Source of the DNA: Pampus argenteus
Taxonomy: Eukaryota; Chordata; Actinopteri; Scombriformes; Stromateidae
Reading direction: 5' to 3'
NCBI GenBank assembly: GCA_036937835.1
Contig: CM072880.1
Coordinates: forward strand, 12,654,501 to 12,718,500
Length of the DNA stretch: 64,000 nucleotides
In this document: positions 1 through 13,982 of the stretch, in pieces
Position numbering within the stretch: the stretch's first letter is position 1
How the letters are laid out: each line of letters begins with the position of its first letter
The notes under the pieces: model-generated
What the model was told of the DNA's origin: nothing
What the model saw: only the letters and a program-made list of their open reading frames with translations
Databases searched by the model: none
Position numbers and translations under genes: made by a program

Positions 1-1237
1 AAAAAAAAAAAAAAAAAGTCGAGTCGAGATCGAGTCTTAATTGGAATTGAGCATTTTTTAAAAACCTATATACACTTGTCACGCGACAAAGGACTGATTG
101 ACGACATGACTTGGCTGTCATCCTGGCTCATATGGCCTCCAGTTTGCTCCCAGCGAACACCCAAGGTTCTATTAGCCACGGCACAACCAGTTTAACTTAA
201 CTCAATAAAAAAAAGCTCACTGGTGTCAGTAATGTGATCTGTTGATGGCTAAACCGAGTGAACGGAGAGGCTGATGAGTGCTCTGGCACGACACGTCTCA
301 CCAACACAAACCATTCAAACAGCAGGATGACGACGTGAAAAAGAGGCAATCACAAGAAAGTTGTCTTTTACATGCACTGTCACTGAGGATAGGGGTTATT
401 TCAGAGGAAGGCTACTCATGTGGCTTGAGCACCATGTGTGCTGCATGTCATGAGGTTGTGTCTTCATGTTGGCTGCTCGGCCGTACTGTACATCAGACTT
501 CAGTTTGTTTTGTCTGTCACCTCCATTTATCTTAATTGACGCATGCTTCAGTGTGCAGCAGTGGCCGGGCTCAGTCCCCGCTGTTGTTCCCTAATGTAAA
601 TCGATATGTTTCCATGCGGTTGGAAAGATCACTAACCAAAGGTGGCATCTGACCCGATACAGCTCGATACGCTAACTACCGTCAGCCAGATGAGGTCCCC
701 TTTCATCAGCATTCGATATGGGAAAACAGCAGCGCGTAACCCGCCCGAGTAAAAATAGTTCCTCAGATCATGTCATATAAAGTTAGAGTAATTCGGAGAA
801 TCTTTGGTGTGTGTGTGTGTGTGTGGAGGGGGCGGGGTCTCTTTTCAGTCTGAGACAAGGATAGCCAGACAGAGTGTAATATAAATTCACCATACAAATT
901 ACACTCATACTAAACCCCCAAAATATCTTGTTGTAAAAGGCATGTACTTCAGTGAGAAACGGCTAATTCAAGTGGAGCAGAGAATGTGATGCAAGAGGGT
1001 GTTTAAAAGGGTTTGTGTGTTGGGTTTTTTTTTTTTTTTTTATTGGCTGGCAGGCCTTTGCTGTGCTCTGCTCACCCAGAGCAGTCTGAACTATGATTGA
1101 ACTCCTGCTCTCTGCCGAATTATGATCGAATGAGTGAGCCTGACAAAATATTTTTAGGATGGGAGAGAGACACAAGCAGAGGGTATAGCAAGAGGAAGAG
1201 AGGGCAAAGACAGCCCTTCCTTATCACTCATACACAT

Positions 1238-1273
<36 letters not shown>
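1238..1273. repeat. Compound (CA)n-(TA)n microsatellite
   Basis: A run of CA repeats passes directly into eleven or so TA repeats. A (CCAG)9-type tetranucleotide repeat follows at about 1314-1349. Confidence 0.95.
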
Positions 1274-1313
1274 GACGGATGGCGTCCAGGTCCGGCAGGG
1301 GCAAATGTCTCAT

Positions 1314-1349
<36 letters not shown>
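1314..1349. repeat. (CCAG)n tetranucleotide repeat
   Basis: Nine near-perfect CCAG/GCCA units in a row lie a few dozen bases after the CA-TA microsatellite. Confidence 0.95.
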
Positions 1350-2882
1350 GTATCCAGTCAGTCAGGATGGAGAGGAGGCTTGACTCAGCCCTTCAGCCCT
1401 GCAGGAGTTATTTGTTAGCCATGAGAAAGGAAGGTATATCTAAAGTGTTCAACAGTAAACAGTAAACTGCGATAAGGCCCTCATGCTCACTGACATTTAG
1501 TTGGGATGTGAGCATTGTGTGTGTATGTGGGAAAAAAAAGAGAAAAGTATTGGAGCAATGGATTTTACACAGTATCCACTTAACATTTCATCACACTGTT
1601 AAAGCCATTGAGAAAAAAATACTCCAGCAGGGACTGATCATTTAAAACAACACACACACACACTACAAAAAAGCTTGGCACGGCCCTCTTTATACAAGAC
1701 ACTCATTATAAAAGTGTTTCCTTTATTTATGAATGTGTTGACACTAGTTACACTCCAACACAGCAATGTTTTTCTGATAAAAAAAAGAGTCCTTTCACTT
1801 CCCTGCAGTCTGCTTACTTACTGCATAAAATCTGTCGCCATTTCTTTCTTTTTTCTTTCTTTCTTTTTTGTTTTGGTGTGTGTGTAAATGTGTGTACTGG
1901 ATCGCTGGCCTCTGCAGGTTTTTACTTTTACCAGCACTAAAGGCCCACTGGGGGAAGTTCATGCTAAAATGGTAAAAGCTCTCTGAGGCTTTCTGAGTGG
2001 CTTAAACTGTAGTTTCATCTGAGAGAGAGAGGGAAGAAAAAAAAAAGGAAAAGGAAAGGGAGAAAAGAATAAAAGATGTAGTGAGTGAATAATAGAGTAG
2101 AAGAATGCTATTTTTAAAGGCTATGCAGTCCTTTCTGGAGAAGAGTTGTGGTTGTCATGACATTGCCTACATACACCTTAGAGATGTGGATATTGTCACT
2201 ATTCATTTTAGTAAAAGCAAACACAGGTATGATACGTGCAATTAAGCCATGATTTTTACATTTCTTCTGTACAAGACCAGTTCATACATGATCAAGCAGC
2301 AAGCTTCTTTTTGCAAGAATAATGTCAGAGTATTCTGCAAGTTACGTCAGTCAGTCGCCGAGGTTCCTCTGTGTTTGTGACCTTATTAGAAATGGAGCCA
2401 CAGGCACCGAACCTCTGGACATTTTAGGGATGAGCACAATGCTGATCTAATGATTTATTCATCAGACACAGTGGCACGACCGGTTAAAGATGGTACATGA
2501 CAGAGAGCAAAAGGATCAAGTCATATCATCCTATCAGGTGCAGAAGTTCATCGCGGCTAATGCAGCAAGATAAGAGAGCTACTGTATATGTGCAGTGAAG
2601 GGACAGATATTGTTGAATTCGGATTTCGAGTCAGCTCAGGAGCAACATAACGGTGGAAAAAAAAAAGGAGAAAGAACAAGGCGGAGGAAGAGGAGTAGAC
2701 TGAGAAAAAACGAGGAGAAGCAGAGAAAAGGAGAAAAATGACAGAAAGAGGTGGTGAAGAGAAGCGTCAGACTCTCTTGCTGTCCCCGAGGATCGTGTTT
2801 AAATTGGCATGTTGCAAAGAGAGCAGTGTTAGAATTAGAATTTAAACAGCTGCTGGCTTCACCCACAGCAACGCACGCACGT

Positions 2883-2885
<3 letters not shown>

Positions 2886-2924
<39 letters not shown>
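2886..2924. repeat. (CA)n microsatellite
   Basis: About 19 CA units. Open frames over this stretch on both strands are made of poly(His-Thr) or poly(Cys-Val) and are not genes. Confidence 0.95.
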
Positions 2925-2926
<2 letters not shown>

Positions 2927-5661
2927 CGGGGCCCTCCCCTGGTCTAAGTTTGCGTGCGGAGCAGCGAAATTCTCCATGCTAATGTGCCAGGGTTTGTTTT
3001 CATCATCAAATTGCAAATGTTTTAAATATGCATCCCACACACACTTACGCGCGCGCACACACACACACACACATATATGTATATATACACACACACATTT
3101 ATCCAGTCAGAACACTGACAGTCTAATCCTTGTTTTTATACAGTCTCATCTGTCAAATATAGAGCTGGAAGTGGCTTCCACCCATGTTTATTTTTCATAC
3201 ACCACTCCCATAATTTTTCAATCATATTTGATTTCTAATGCAACATTTTCTTGACCTAAAATACATCTGAATGCTTTCCCTGGCCGTGTCTCCAGATTAA
3301 CACATGCAAGGGCTTTTTTTTTTTTTACAGCATGGGATAACAATTAGCTTGAGTACAGGGAGATTAAGAGGGAACAGAGTGTCTGCATATTTATATGTTG
3401 ACTGGAGTATCAAACTTTCATAATGTTCAACTCTGAAAAGTCTGAAAATAATTAAGCATTTAGCCAATGGGATTGCGATTTGTCTTCCTTTCAATTCACC
3501 CTCTCACTCGTTTTAAAATAGATGTATACAATGTACTTGCATAGAAATCACTAGAGGCAAACCAGTGTTAAAAGTTGATATGGAACAGACAAAAGGAACA
3601 TTATCTCTAACCTGGCACATGTATTTATGCGCTTAATGAAAACCAAAACTCATAAAACACAGAGTTTTGCAGTGTGATTCCTAACCCAGTTTTCCTACTG
3701 TCAAGAGTTAGCCCAGCCCGGCAAACATTTTGACACGGGGAAGATGTTGATATGACAGCCTGCACCGATGTTGAAAGCGTGTGTAAATATAGCACAAAAA
3801 AAAAATCAAAGCTGAGTCATATCCTCCCGTCGTCCATACCTGCCACCTCCATCCAAACCGAGACTTCAATATCACATATAAGTTCAAAACTGTTTTCAAA
3901 GCTGTTTCCGCACGTATTTTTAGTGTGCTATATATATACCATCATATTGTAAAAAACTTTAGCTTTTTTGCTTGAGATGATGTTGAACTTTGCCACCTTC
4001 CTGCACATGTCAAATGTTTGCATTGTAGGGTTATCACTTGGAAAGCAATTGCTTACTAAAAGCATTAGAGCAGTATTTTCAGAACGTGTTTTTTTTTTTT
4101 TGTGCTTTTCCAGTATATCCAACAATTTATTTTACATATAAAAACAAGGATCATTTCTCATGTCCTCTCCCCCAGAACACCAATGTTCATGTCACTCTTG
4201 TACTCAATAAAACAAATGCTGTGAAAAGCTACTGGAAAGCCAAAAGGAAAGAAACTTCATTCTCAACAGGGGAAATGGAGAAAACATAGCTTTTGGGCAA
4301 TTTTAAACATCAGTGATAACAAAAAAAAACATCTTTTTTCAATCGGTCGTTGGGATAATAAAACCCGTCCAAGCCCTACCATGAGTAATATGAGGGTAAA
4401 CAACAGATCGCTGGAGACTCCTTCCTTGTGACTTATGAGCAACAAGTTCTCAGAAAGGAGAGAGAGAGCGGGAGACAGGCATGGGGGAGGAGAGAGGGGA
4501 GGCATAATAACATCATTGTGGCAGTTTGAAGTCGCATCAGGCCTATTTCCCAGATACAGTAAGTACAGGCTGTCTGCATGTCTACTGGCCTCTCGCCACT
4601 CAAAGGCCACATTCATGGAAGCGCTGCCGCCCTCACAGAGGGCAATTGGATCCACCGGATACCGTTCCCTTCTCACGCAATGTTGTGTAAACCTAGGGAA
4701 AATGACCTCAATGTGTCCTAAACGAGTTAAGGATGAAGATGCCGCACCCGCTCACATGTCTCAGGCATGATAATGCGGTGATAGTTTTATAAATAACACA
4801 CAGGCAGCAAATACTGACCGTCCTTGTGTCTGTCAATGTTTCCCACTTGAGCTGATGTGATGCTGGATGTCTTTAAAAGCAAACATATAGCATACCATCT
4901 GTTTATATATGAGTTCCTTGTCTTTCATGTTGGCTTAAACAAAACGGCTTTCCGCGGCTTCTTATGGAAAACAAACAGACGAACTGCAACGAAATCTAAA
5001 GTTACAGACTCGACTCCTTTGAGTTTAAACCGACAGTGATGATTTTTTGGTGTTCGGTTTCCTTACTGAATGACACCATAGAACAAATTAATTTTCTCTT
5101 TATGAGTTTTGTGTCCGCCAAAATATTTCAGAACACCTTTTCATTAGCAGGGTTCACCTTTTTAATACACTCACGTCTTTCTTCATCTATCGCTTCCTTT
5201 GACATTCTTTGTATTCAGATCTAAAGGCAACTGTGTATTCTTCTTTTATTTTCTTTTTTTTAATCCATGTTTTGCAGGCTGAGTTTGTTAATCTCCCCTC
5301 TAATCCTTCCTCTCTAGTGGTGCCACCACTCCTTGGCTTGAAGGCCTGGACAACCTCAGCCTGACTGCTGACTGGTGTGGCTTCAGCCTGCCTTTCTGCC
5401 TCTCTTTGTCTCTCTCTGTCAGACTCCTTTGTTCCCTCACTTTTCACCGTTTTTTTTTAATCTTAGCAACTCTCTCACCTGTCTACTTCATGACCTGCCA
5501 GCCCCTTCTCCTCACTTTCCATTGACCGAGACTTAGAGATGACCACTAAAGAGGAGCAGTGACATTTCAATGAATGTCTGTAAATGAGCATTGCAATGAG
5601 GTCAACATGAATATGAATGATTTTAACTGGCATGTTGGCGGGGGAGGGCATACAATGAAGG

Positions 5662-5765
5662 ATATATATATATATATATAAATATATATATAAATATATA
5701 TAGATATATATATATATATATATAAATATATATAGATATAATAGAGACAGAGAGAGAGAGAGAGA
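5662..5765. repeat. (TA)n followed by (GA)n
   Basis: About 78 bases of TA with scattered AAATA and AGATA interruptions, followed by a GA run from about 5744. Confidence 0.95.
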
Positions 5766-7759
5766 CCCTATTGCATAATTGCATTGGGTCACCACAATCT
5801 CAATTTGCCATTCATGTATCCATCCTTTGACCAGCATCTTTATTAAAATGTCAGATGTGATAATTCATGAAAACTCTCAGGTTGACCTAACTGGCAGAGC
5901 CATGTGATCACTGATGAGGCTGCTGTGGTAGAATATTATCTGCGTTTCTCCAGGAAAACGACGTATCCGATTGACTCGTATCTATTCATCTTCATGTGTT
6001 TTTCAGCCTTTGCAGAATTCTTAACTCTTTATGGTAACGTTGCTGCTCTGTATGCACAGCAAAATGCTTTCAAACTGGCTTTAGATCGGGCAGGTGAGAA
6101 ATGATTAAGGATATTTAAAAAACAAAAAACAAAAAAAAAGACAGGCTGAAGAGTAAAAGCTGTCATTCTGTAGAAATTAGTTAAACCGTTAGGACAGACG
6201 ATTACAGAGATCACAGCCTGTCTCTGCGGCTAATAGATTCTCTTGAAACGTTTCTCATGTTTTCAGTCAGCAGCTGGATGGATAGCAGAGACAAAACACC
6301 TGCCAAAAGCCTTCAGGCCTGAGCCTTTACTCTTGGCAGGCCTCTCCTCCCTGCTACTTCAAGTCCTTCTCCTTCTCATGCAACCTTCCCCTCGCCAAAT
6401 TCTCAGTCAATTTCCAGGCCATATTGAGGCTGTTTTTGCGGCCTCCACTCCCCTGCCGGTGATGTCATGACAAAAAAAAAAACACAAACTGAGATTTGAT
6501 GAGCTGGAAAATCTCATTCCAGCTTGTACAGGATTATTGTTCACTCTGTGTAGAGAAAGTGTCAAAATGTCAAGTTTGATTATACAGCTAGAGTACAGGT
6601 AATAATATTTGAAAACAGCAAGGGTTGTGTGTGTGTGTTCATGCATATGTACAGTACAGTCATGCTTTTTACAGTTTGGGCATATGCTCGTGTGCAACAC
6701 CTGGACATGGAGCCTCTCAGAAAAAACCTGTTTGCCATACGTAAGCTGCAAATGTTAGCGTGTTCAGCTGTCATAATTACTACCCACAGTAATAATCTAA
6801 TCACTTATTCCGAGCAGCATATCGGTCATTATTGGTGTAAACTGCACGATGTGCTGAGCAAGAACGGAAAGTTTGACAGTCGCAGCACCAGTAATGAAGG
6901 GAAGTCGGGACTTACAAGCGATCAATTAACAGCACAACAATAGATCAAAAGTCTAACACTGCATGTTTGTGTCTTGCTAATCGTCTCAACATGACTCCCA
7001 AAGAAGAGTAAAGCTGACTGAAAATAACAAGATGGTCTGAGGTCCCTGTCTGGCTATCTCCAAACCCCCCCCCTTAAATCACTGACGCTCACTTTCGCTG
7101 TGTCCCCTGACTCTTCCTCTGGCTCTCTGTCATGCCCTGTTATGCCCTGTATATTCCTCCTGGTGGTAGGAAGGTGATGAAAGGATAGAGAGGTGTGGAG
7201 GTGAGAAGCAACAAGCCAGAAACAAGAGGACATAATGTAGAAAGAGAGAGAGAGATGTATAGGACATTTGTCCTCTGACCGCCAAAAGAACTGACTATCA
7301 CCTGCAGTAGCAACTGGCCCCCATCAATTCATATGTGGTTTATGAGGTAGAGGCAGGGCAATTGCTTCCTAAGTATGCACTTACCACATAAAGAGAGCTT
7401 TCTTTTGACTCCCTTGAAGCTGAATGTTACCAGAACAGGCATATCACCACTGTAATTAAATCACTGTTAATGTCTTTTGCACGCATAAAAACATGGTATG
7501 CTTCCATCCTCATACTAAAAAAAAAAAAAAAAAAAAAAAGTAAAACTGTTGAAAAATAATTACTTTAGCCAGTGTTGCATTTCCACTCGGCAGCCATAGG
7601 TTGCTTGTGTGCTGCCTGCAGCAGAGGAATGCTTTGAACACTGAGCCAAAAATAGACGTGCTGACCCTTTAAAAGCAGAGTCTCTAACATGTTGTGGCTG
7701 CCGGTTAAGAGCCGTGCACTGTCTCTTTAAGACAGGGCTTTGTGTATAGTGTAGTATTG

Positions 7760-7760
<1 letters not shown>

Positions 7761-7791
<31 letters not shown>
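7761..7791. repeat. (TG)n microsatellite
   Basis: About 15 TG units without interruption. Confidence 0.95.
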
Positions 7792-7794
<3 letters not shown>

Positions 7795-7933
7795 GCTGAC
7801 TGAGCAGGCGAGGGGTTGCGTGACTACTGCAGACGAGGCTGTGACCTCAGAAAAGTGGTTATGAAAACGATCTGTCGAACCGAGCGGAGAGAGAGTGAGT
7901 GAATGAAAGAGAAATGTACGGAGCGAGAGACAT

Positions 7934-7945
<12 letters not shown>

Positions 7946-7982
<37 letters not shown>
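7946..7982. repeat. (GA)n microsatellite
   Basis: About 18 GA units, preceded by a looser GA-rich stretch from about 7885. Confidence 0.95.
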
Positions 7983-7984
<2 letters not shown>

Positions 7985-9490
7985 AGCCCTGCAGAAATGA
8001 GTTCATTTGCCTCTTACACTACACTATCACTGAATGACACTGGAGAGATGCCAAACACACACACACACATATCCCCGAGGGTTTTCAATGCATACACACA
8101 TACACCAACTCTCACACACACATATACACACCTTCTGCTCTACCCCACAGTGTGGACGCAACCTCTCTGTCTTTGTACTGATCAGAGCATTTAAACAGAG
8201 CAATGATCACGAGGAAACAACACCAAAGGCCAGTTCACAGAGGGGACCAGATAGCGTGCTCGGACAGAAGCAATACAAAAGGCCAATGATTTAAAAAAAA
8301 AAAAATAAAAAAAAAAGAGAGAGCGGAAAGGAATATTTTTGTCACTGGTGTAATTCAGGTATCATATTCCTACTGTGGTAGTGGCATGCTCTGAATACAC
8401 AGGAGAAATTCCTGCGGCCTGAGCCATGATGGAGGCTGACCACATGGAAACAATCGGAGACGGGCGGAAGATAGGAAGGATTTAAGAGTATACAGTTGAT
8501 TGTATACTGCTATATGTTTGCCTAAACAGGATGTACCGAGTGTGTATTTTAGTTTAAGACACGTTAGATTGACGTTTAAGAATTTTACATACTACCTATA
8601 TCGAGTTCTTTGAAGGTTACGACATACCGCGTTTTTATGTTTGCGGTGTGTTTGAAATAATTAGATGAACAGGTTTGTTTCCATAATGTGCACTGCTTGG
8701 TGAGCAGGGCAAGGTTGTAAACCTGTACTGTGTAATCAAAGAAGGATGTAAGCTATTCATTTCCTTTGTTCACAGCAGATACTGCATATTTTGCTAACCG
8801 AGCTTTCAAGACAAATGAGTGCAAATGTGCCCGAGAAAAGTGCACATCTGCAAGATAGAGCTGGCTTCCTTTATTACCGCAAAAAAAAACAACAACAACA
8901 TTATAGTCTCTTCAATTAAAAATGAATTTTATCGGATGATCTTCCTTTATACGTAGTAAAAAATAGGAATTTGGTAGACAACGTGATGTTTTAATATGTG
9001 TATATAAGTCTTCCAGAAAAGGAGTTTAAGAAAAAAAAGAAGATAGAAAGAAAGAAAAAAAATGAGAGGGGAGGGAAACATATCGGTGTTCAGTGTAGAT
9101 TGCGTGTGAACAGTAATGCTAGCCTTCAAAGAGCACAGAGGAACACATTGTATCCATGCATGAGTCGCTCAACAGGGACAGCAGCATGACGGCGGGAGGG
9201 AGGGCATACCAGGACAAGGGCTGAGAGAAAGATGGAGGAAGAGCGAGGGAAGAGAGGAGAAGGGTGAACGAGTCTGTGTCATGACAATTGTGATCTTTGT
9301 TACCGACAGGTCTTTGCCAATTCTCACGCTTTTCAGTGTGAGATACACACTTTTAAAAGCCCTGTCCTGTCCATTCTCACGCTAACCCCACTCAGGTCCC
9401 GTGCCAAAATTGTAGTTTCTAAAACAAAGCAAAGGACTGTGTAGAAATATGTATTTTTATATTGACCTCAGTCAGCATGAAAGAGAGAAG

Positions 9491-9514
9491 CAGCAGCAGC
9501 AGCAGCAGCAGCAG
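9491..9514. repeat. (CAG)8 trinucleotide repeat
   Basis: Eight perfect CAG units. No supported exon overlaps them. Confidence 0.95.
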
Positions 9515-12499
9515 TATCAGATGTTCTATGTAACTATCTGTAATTGCAACCTTATGTTACCAGCATGTTATATGTGTTCATTTCAGTTTAAATTAAAATG
9601 ATGACAGACAAAAACAGACTCGCTTTAATGTGGAATTAGAGCTTTTTTTTCTTTTTCTGTTCTGGATAAAACCACCCAAACTAAATGAATGACTTAATTA
9701 ACATACATGTTTACATACATAAACACACACACACACACATATAATCTATCTCTCCAACCAGTGCATGAAAATTGGAAACCATGTTTATGAACCCTTTTTT
9801 TTCGGCAAACACTGTTGCTGTTAAAAGCGCTCTATAATGAGGTAAGAGTGGGTGAAAACTAGCTCGTTAAATCCCGGGCAGCTGTTTCGAACCTCTGCAA
9901 ATAAAGAAGTAATCGCCGATAATAGCTCCCTGCTTAAAAATAGCTGTTGCGTCTAACATATTAATGATGTTTATAATAACCGCAATTTTATTTCAAAAGG
10001 CACGTTTCAACCAAAAAGGTCTTTTTCGAAATACAGGCAGTTCATCAAACACAGCAGCGGTTCAAAACACATAAATGTGTATTATAACAGAAATGAATGC
10101 TCCTCCTAAACTCAAAGAGCCTTGGAGCCTGTTTAAAGAAATCCGGGTTTGTGGTGCTTGTAGATGGCGCGAAAGTGCATTCCAAAGCCGAGTTAAGCTA
10201 AAGGTTCGATCCACCATAATATTAGGATTAGTCGCGGGGTGTAAAGGGTCAAGACGTTATCTGATTTGAGGCAGGTCTTATAGGTGGGCTGCTGCATTTC
10301 CAGACAGAGTGACAGTGATGGGTCGGGAGAAGAATTATAAACTGTCCTGACGGAGTCGGCTGGTGTGTTTCTGCACTCTTGTTTGGAGATTAGCGGCGCT
10401 GTTGGTAAAAATATCGGAGCTTCTGGAGATCCCTAGTTAAGAGTAAATTGCAATAGTGCATCAGCCTTGTCACTATGATAGAGCTCCATTTATACAGCAC
10501 TTATTTAAAACCAACAAAGTGACAAAAAAAGACAATGAAGCTTTGTACTTTAGCCTTTTAGGACAACCTCCTCAAAATCTTGGCATTAGTTTTGAATCTA
10601 AACAAGTGACCACTGCAATGATTCTAAAACCAGCGCAATGTTTATTCTGTCTCTGTAATAAGGTTCATAGCTGCTGCATTTTCCAGCCGAATGAAGAAAC
10701 TGATCTGTGTGTTAACGTATGTATGTGTGTGTGTGTGTATGTATGATATGCTTTCCCGGCTGGTGCAGCATGACTGTTTTGCCCTCCTCGCCAGGGTCAA
10801 TATTTACAGTTCATCCTCTTCTGCAAAACCACTCTGTCACACTGCCTTAGCATCTCTCCCTCCGTCCCCTTCCTCTCTTTCCCTATCTCCCCTCCCTCCC
10901 TATCTCTCCCCTGCCTGTCACTTTTACTGTATGTCTCAATGGCTGAGCGTGATCAAGGCCAATTATGGCATGTTTTGAGCGTGCAGGGCATCCTGTGGAA
11001 GCAATACATTACTGGCAACTCGTGCCAATCTGTCCTTCTCGCTCCATATGTGTATCCTCCTCCTAGTACTACATGTAGTAATTCATTCTCCACACAGCTG
11101 TTGCATCCAGTCAGAATGTGGGTGAATGTGAATTCACTGGTGTGTCATTCGTAATGTATATGGAGGTTTTTCTCTGTAGTCCTGCTGCATAAGTGAGGTT
11201 ATCATCATATCTCACTTGTGTTTTTCCAAAGAGGATTCTTGTGTAACTTGTGTCTTACGCGACATCAAAGTAACCAGATAAAAGCAAAAGGGATGGGAAT
11301 ACAGGGATACAGAATTAGTCATAAATATGAATTATGCTAAATAAGGAATCAAAGGATCATATTGTCACTTGATCACTTTTTGTATCCTCAAAGCGCTACT
11401 TGTATTTTTTGATACTACAGAACATATATAGACCTTCAAAAGTACAAAAAAAAGTAGAAAGTAGAAAACACGGTGAGGCAGGCGGTAGGACAGCACAATG
11501 GTATGGTTTCACATAGTGTCTAAACAGGATACTGCCTACAAATGCACACGTGTAGCACACACACAAATGACGACAGAACAATCTAATCTGGATCTACACA
11601 TGTTGCTTCTATTGGACCGACTACTGCTGACGCTTCTTTCATAAAAAAAAAAAAAAAAAAAAAAAGAAAGAAAGAAAGAAATAAAAAACCAGTGTGTAGA
11701 TTTAGATCATCCGCAGAAGCAAATCGAATCAAAAGCGTTCGCCTAAAAGGACAAGACAGGATATTTAAAACAAATGGAGGAATCTATCAACCTCTACCAC
11801 ACTCCTTACATCTGATTTCCTGTTAACATCTTTTGGGATATATTTTTTTTTTAATATAATCACTCCTGACAAATTCAAGATGTAATACCTATTAAGCCTG
11901 GTTCCTGAGATTAGATTAGAATAATCAAATCACGAAGAACACGTTTTCACTATAAACAGCTCTTTGTACCAGGCTCTGCTCACATCACTCTCATACAAAC
12001 TGACATTTTAACAGCGCTCGCTGCCTAAATTGGCAGGAGTTTGGCATCTGATTATTTCATCGGTCAGTTATGCCACAGTTGACCCATTCTGGGGTCTTTG
12101 CTTTGACTATTTTGTGACTATGATTTTGTACAGACAAGTTGTCTGTTTATGAAATACCATTGGTTAGTGAGTTTGAGGTATATTAGAACAGTTATAAAAT
12201 CAGCATGACTCCTCCTGGCTTTTTCCAGTGTGGTAACGATAACACGAAAATTACACAGCATACAGTACCTCAAAGAAGCAGTCACATGTTTCTCATCAAC
12301 CATTAAGTACATGCTTTAGTTCAGTACAATTGCTTTGCATGGTCTCTCATCATCACATCATCACCATGATTGGTGCCATTTAATTTTGTTCCATGCATTG
12401 TCATTTTCTGCTTTTTTTTCCCCCCATTCAGTCCAGCATGCAGATTGCTCCTATTTTCATCAATGGCTCCAAAAGTAAAAGAGGATATAGCACGTTTGT

Positions 12500-12504
<5 letters not shown>

Positions 12505-12538
<34 letters not shown>

Positions 12539-12840
12539 GCTGCTGCAGTGTGAAGTCTATTTAAGGCCTCGACTTATGTCAGGAAAGATTCAGCGGCATG
12601 TTGCTGAGCTAATAATGACCTGAACGCTTTCCCTGTACTAGTGCTCCTTTGGGAGTAAGAGAGTAGAGAGAGAGAGAGAGAGAGATAACGAAAGCAAAGT
12701 GTATGAAATGACTTCTCTGCCGTTGCGTGCCACGGTTTGTTTTCAGTATTGGCCACATGTTAGAACATTACATAACTTCTCAGATGCGGTTTGTAAATCA
12801 TGAAATATTTTGAGTTAGAGAGGTGTGTGTGTGTGTGTGT

Positions 12841-12879
<39 letters not shown>

Positions 12880-12886
12880 TGTGTGT
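12505..12886. repeat. Two long (GT)n tracts
   Basis: The GT tracts lie at about 12505-12537 and 12823-12886. The second is interrupted by GTGAGT and GTATGT. A short GA run lies between them at about 12666-12686. Confidence 0.95.
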
Positions 12887-13943
12887 TGACAGCCACCTCA
12901 CCTGACAGCTGTAACTTATTTATCTTCATGTAAAACATTTAATATATCTTCTTTTGCATACTACAGCATATTTTACACATACCATAAATAATAGAATCAT
13001 CATCCCTCTTTGTACTTTTATTTCCCCAGACAAGATTAATTGAGCATGCACAATCTCTTTTTTTTTTTTTTTTTTTCTTTCATAGAAGAACGCCACTTCT
13101 TAATGCATGCAGTTCTCATAAATGCTGATCAGACCATTGAAAATGACTGATTACTGACTGCTTGATGTACGGAAAAGTAATTTTCCAGCCGTTCACACAG
13201 TTAATCTACCCCTCCTGCTCCTGTTCATTCCACAGCTGTCTGGTTGTGTCTCGCTGTCTTAACTGTGGGAGCTGTGGTCCAATTAAAGGCTAATTAAAGG
13301 ACCAGTACATGAAAACAGGGAAGCCTTTGTAGTGCTGTTTGCACAGGTGGCGTGCATCACATGTTGTAATGGTGTCAAATTCACACATCAAGGCTGCACA
13401 CATGGACACCCATTAACCCGTATGCACTGTACACTTGACGCAGGTTGCATGCTTTCTATAGCATTGTTTCTTTTTCCTAAATCCTGTTCATTTCCATGCA
13501 AGGGCCCTCAGACACTGTTTAATAAATCAATCAAACTGATAAACTAAACAGTTCTGAGATGTTCCAGTTTTGGCTGTGAACTGCAGAGCAAAACAACCAT
13601 CTACACGTGGCAGTAAATCTGTCTAGAGATGCCATTCCTGGACCTCCTTATCGCCACTACCTGTTAGTGTGTAGTTTAGCAGATAAGGGGTACGTCCAAC
13701 ATGGCTTTTCTCCAGGTTACAGACTTGTTTGTTTCGGTATTATTTAGTGAGAGGGCAGAATGTCAGCTTACAACTGTGCTGTTCTCTGGTTTCTACCAAA
13801 CCTAACCTACAACAGAGGGGCTTTTATTCTAACGCATACATGAACACCTAATGACAGATGATGTCAATCAGCATTCATAGAAATTCCAATTAGACATTAC
13901 GAAGCTCCTGTTCGGGTGTTACGGATGTGTTACATAAAGTTGG

Positions 13944-13945
<2 letters not shown>

Positions 13946-13979
<34 letters not shown>
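13946..13979. repeat. (TA)n microsatellite
   Basis: About 17 uninterrupted TA units. Confidence 0.95.

Positions 13980-13982
<3 letters not shown>

Noticed and set aside
1..37. Poly-A run and GTCGA-type repeat at the window start
   Set aside because: It may be a contig edge or simple repeat. There is nothing to support a retrotransposon tail or telomere.
2636..3254. Open frames of 150-170 codons on both strands
   Set aside because: They are carried by CA/GT repeats (Cys-Val or His-Thr runs) and show no protein features.
12118..12312. 64-codon open frame (-) with a possible retroelement look
   Set aside because: No reverse transcriptase, endonuclease or gag motif could be identified.
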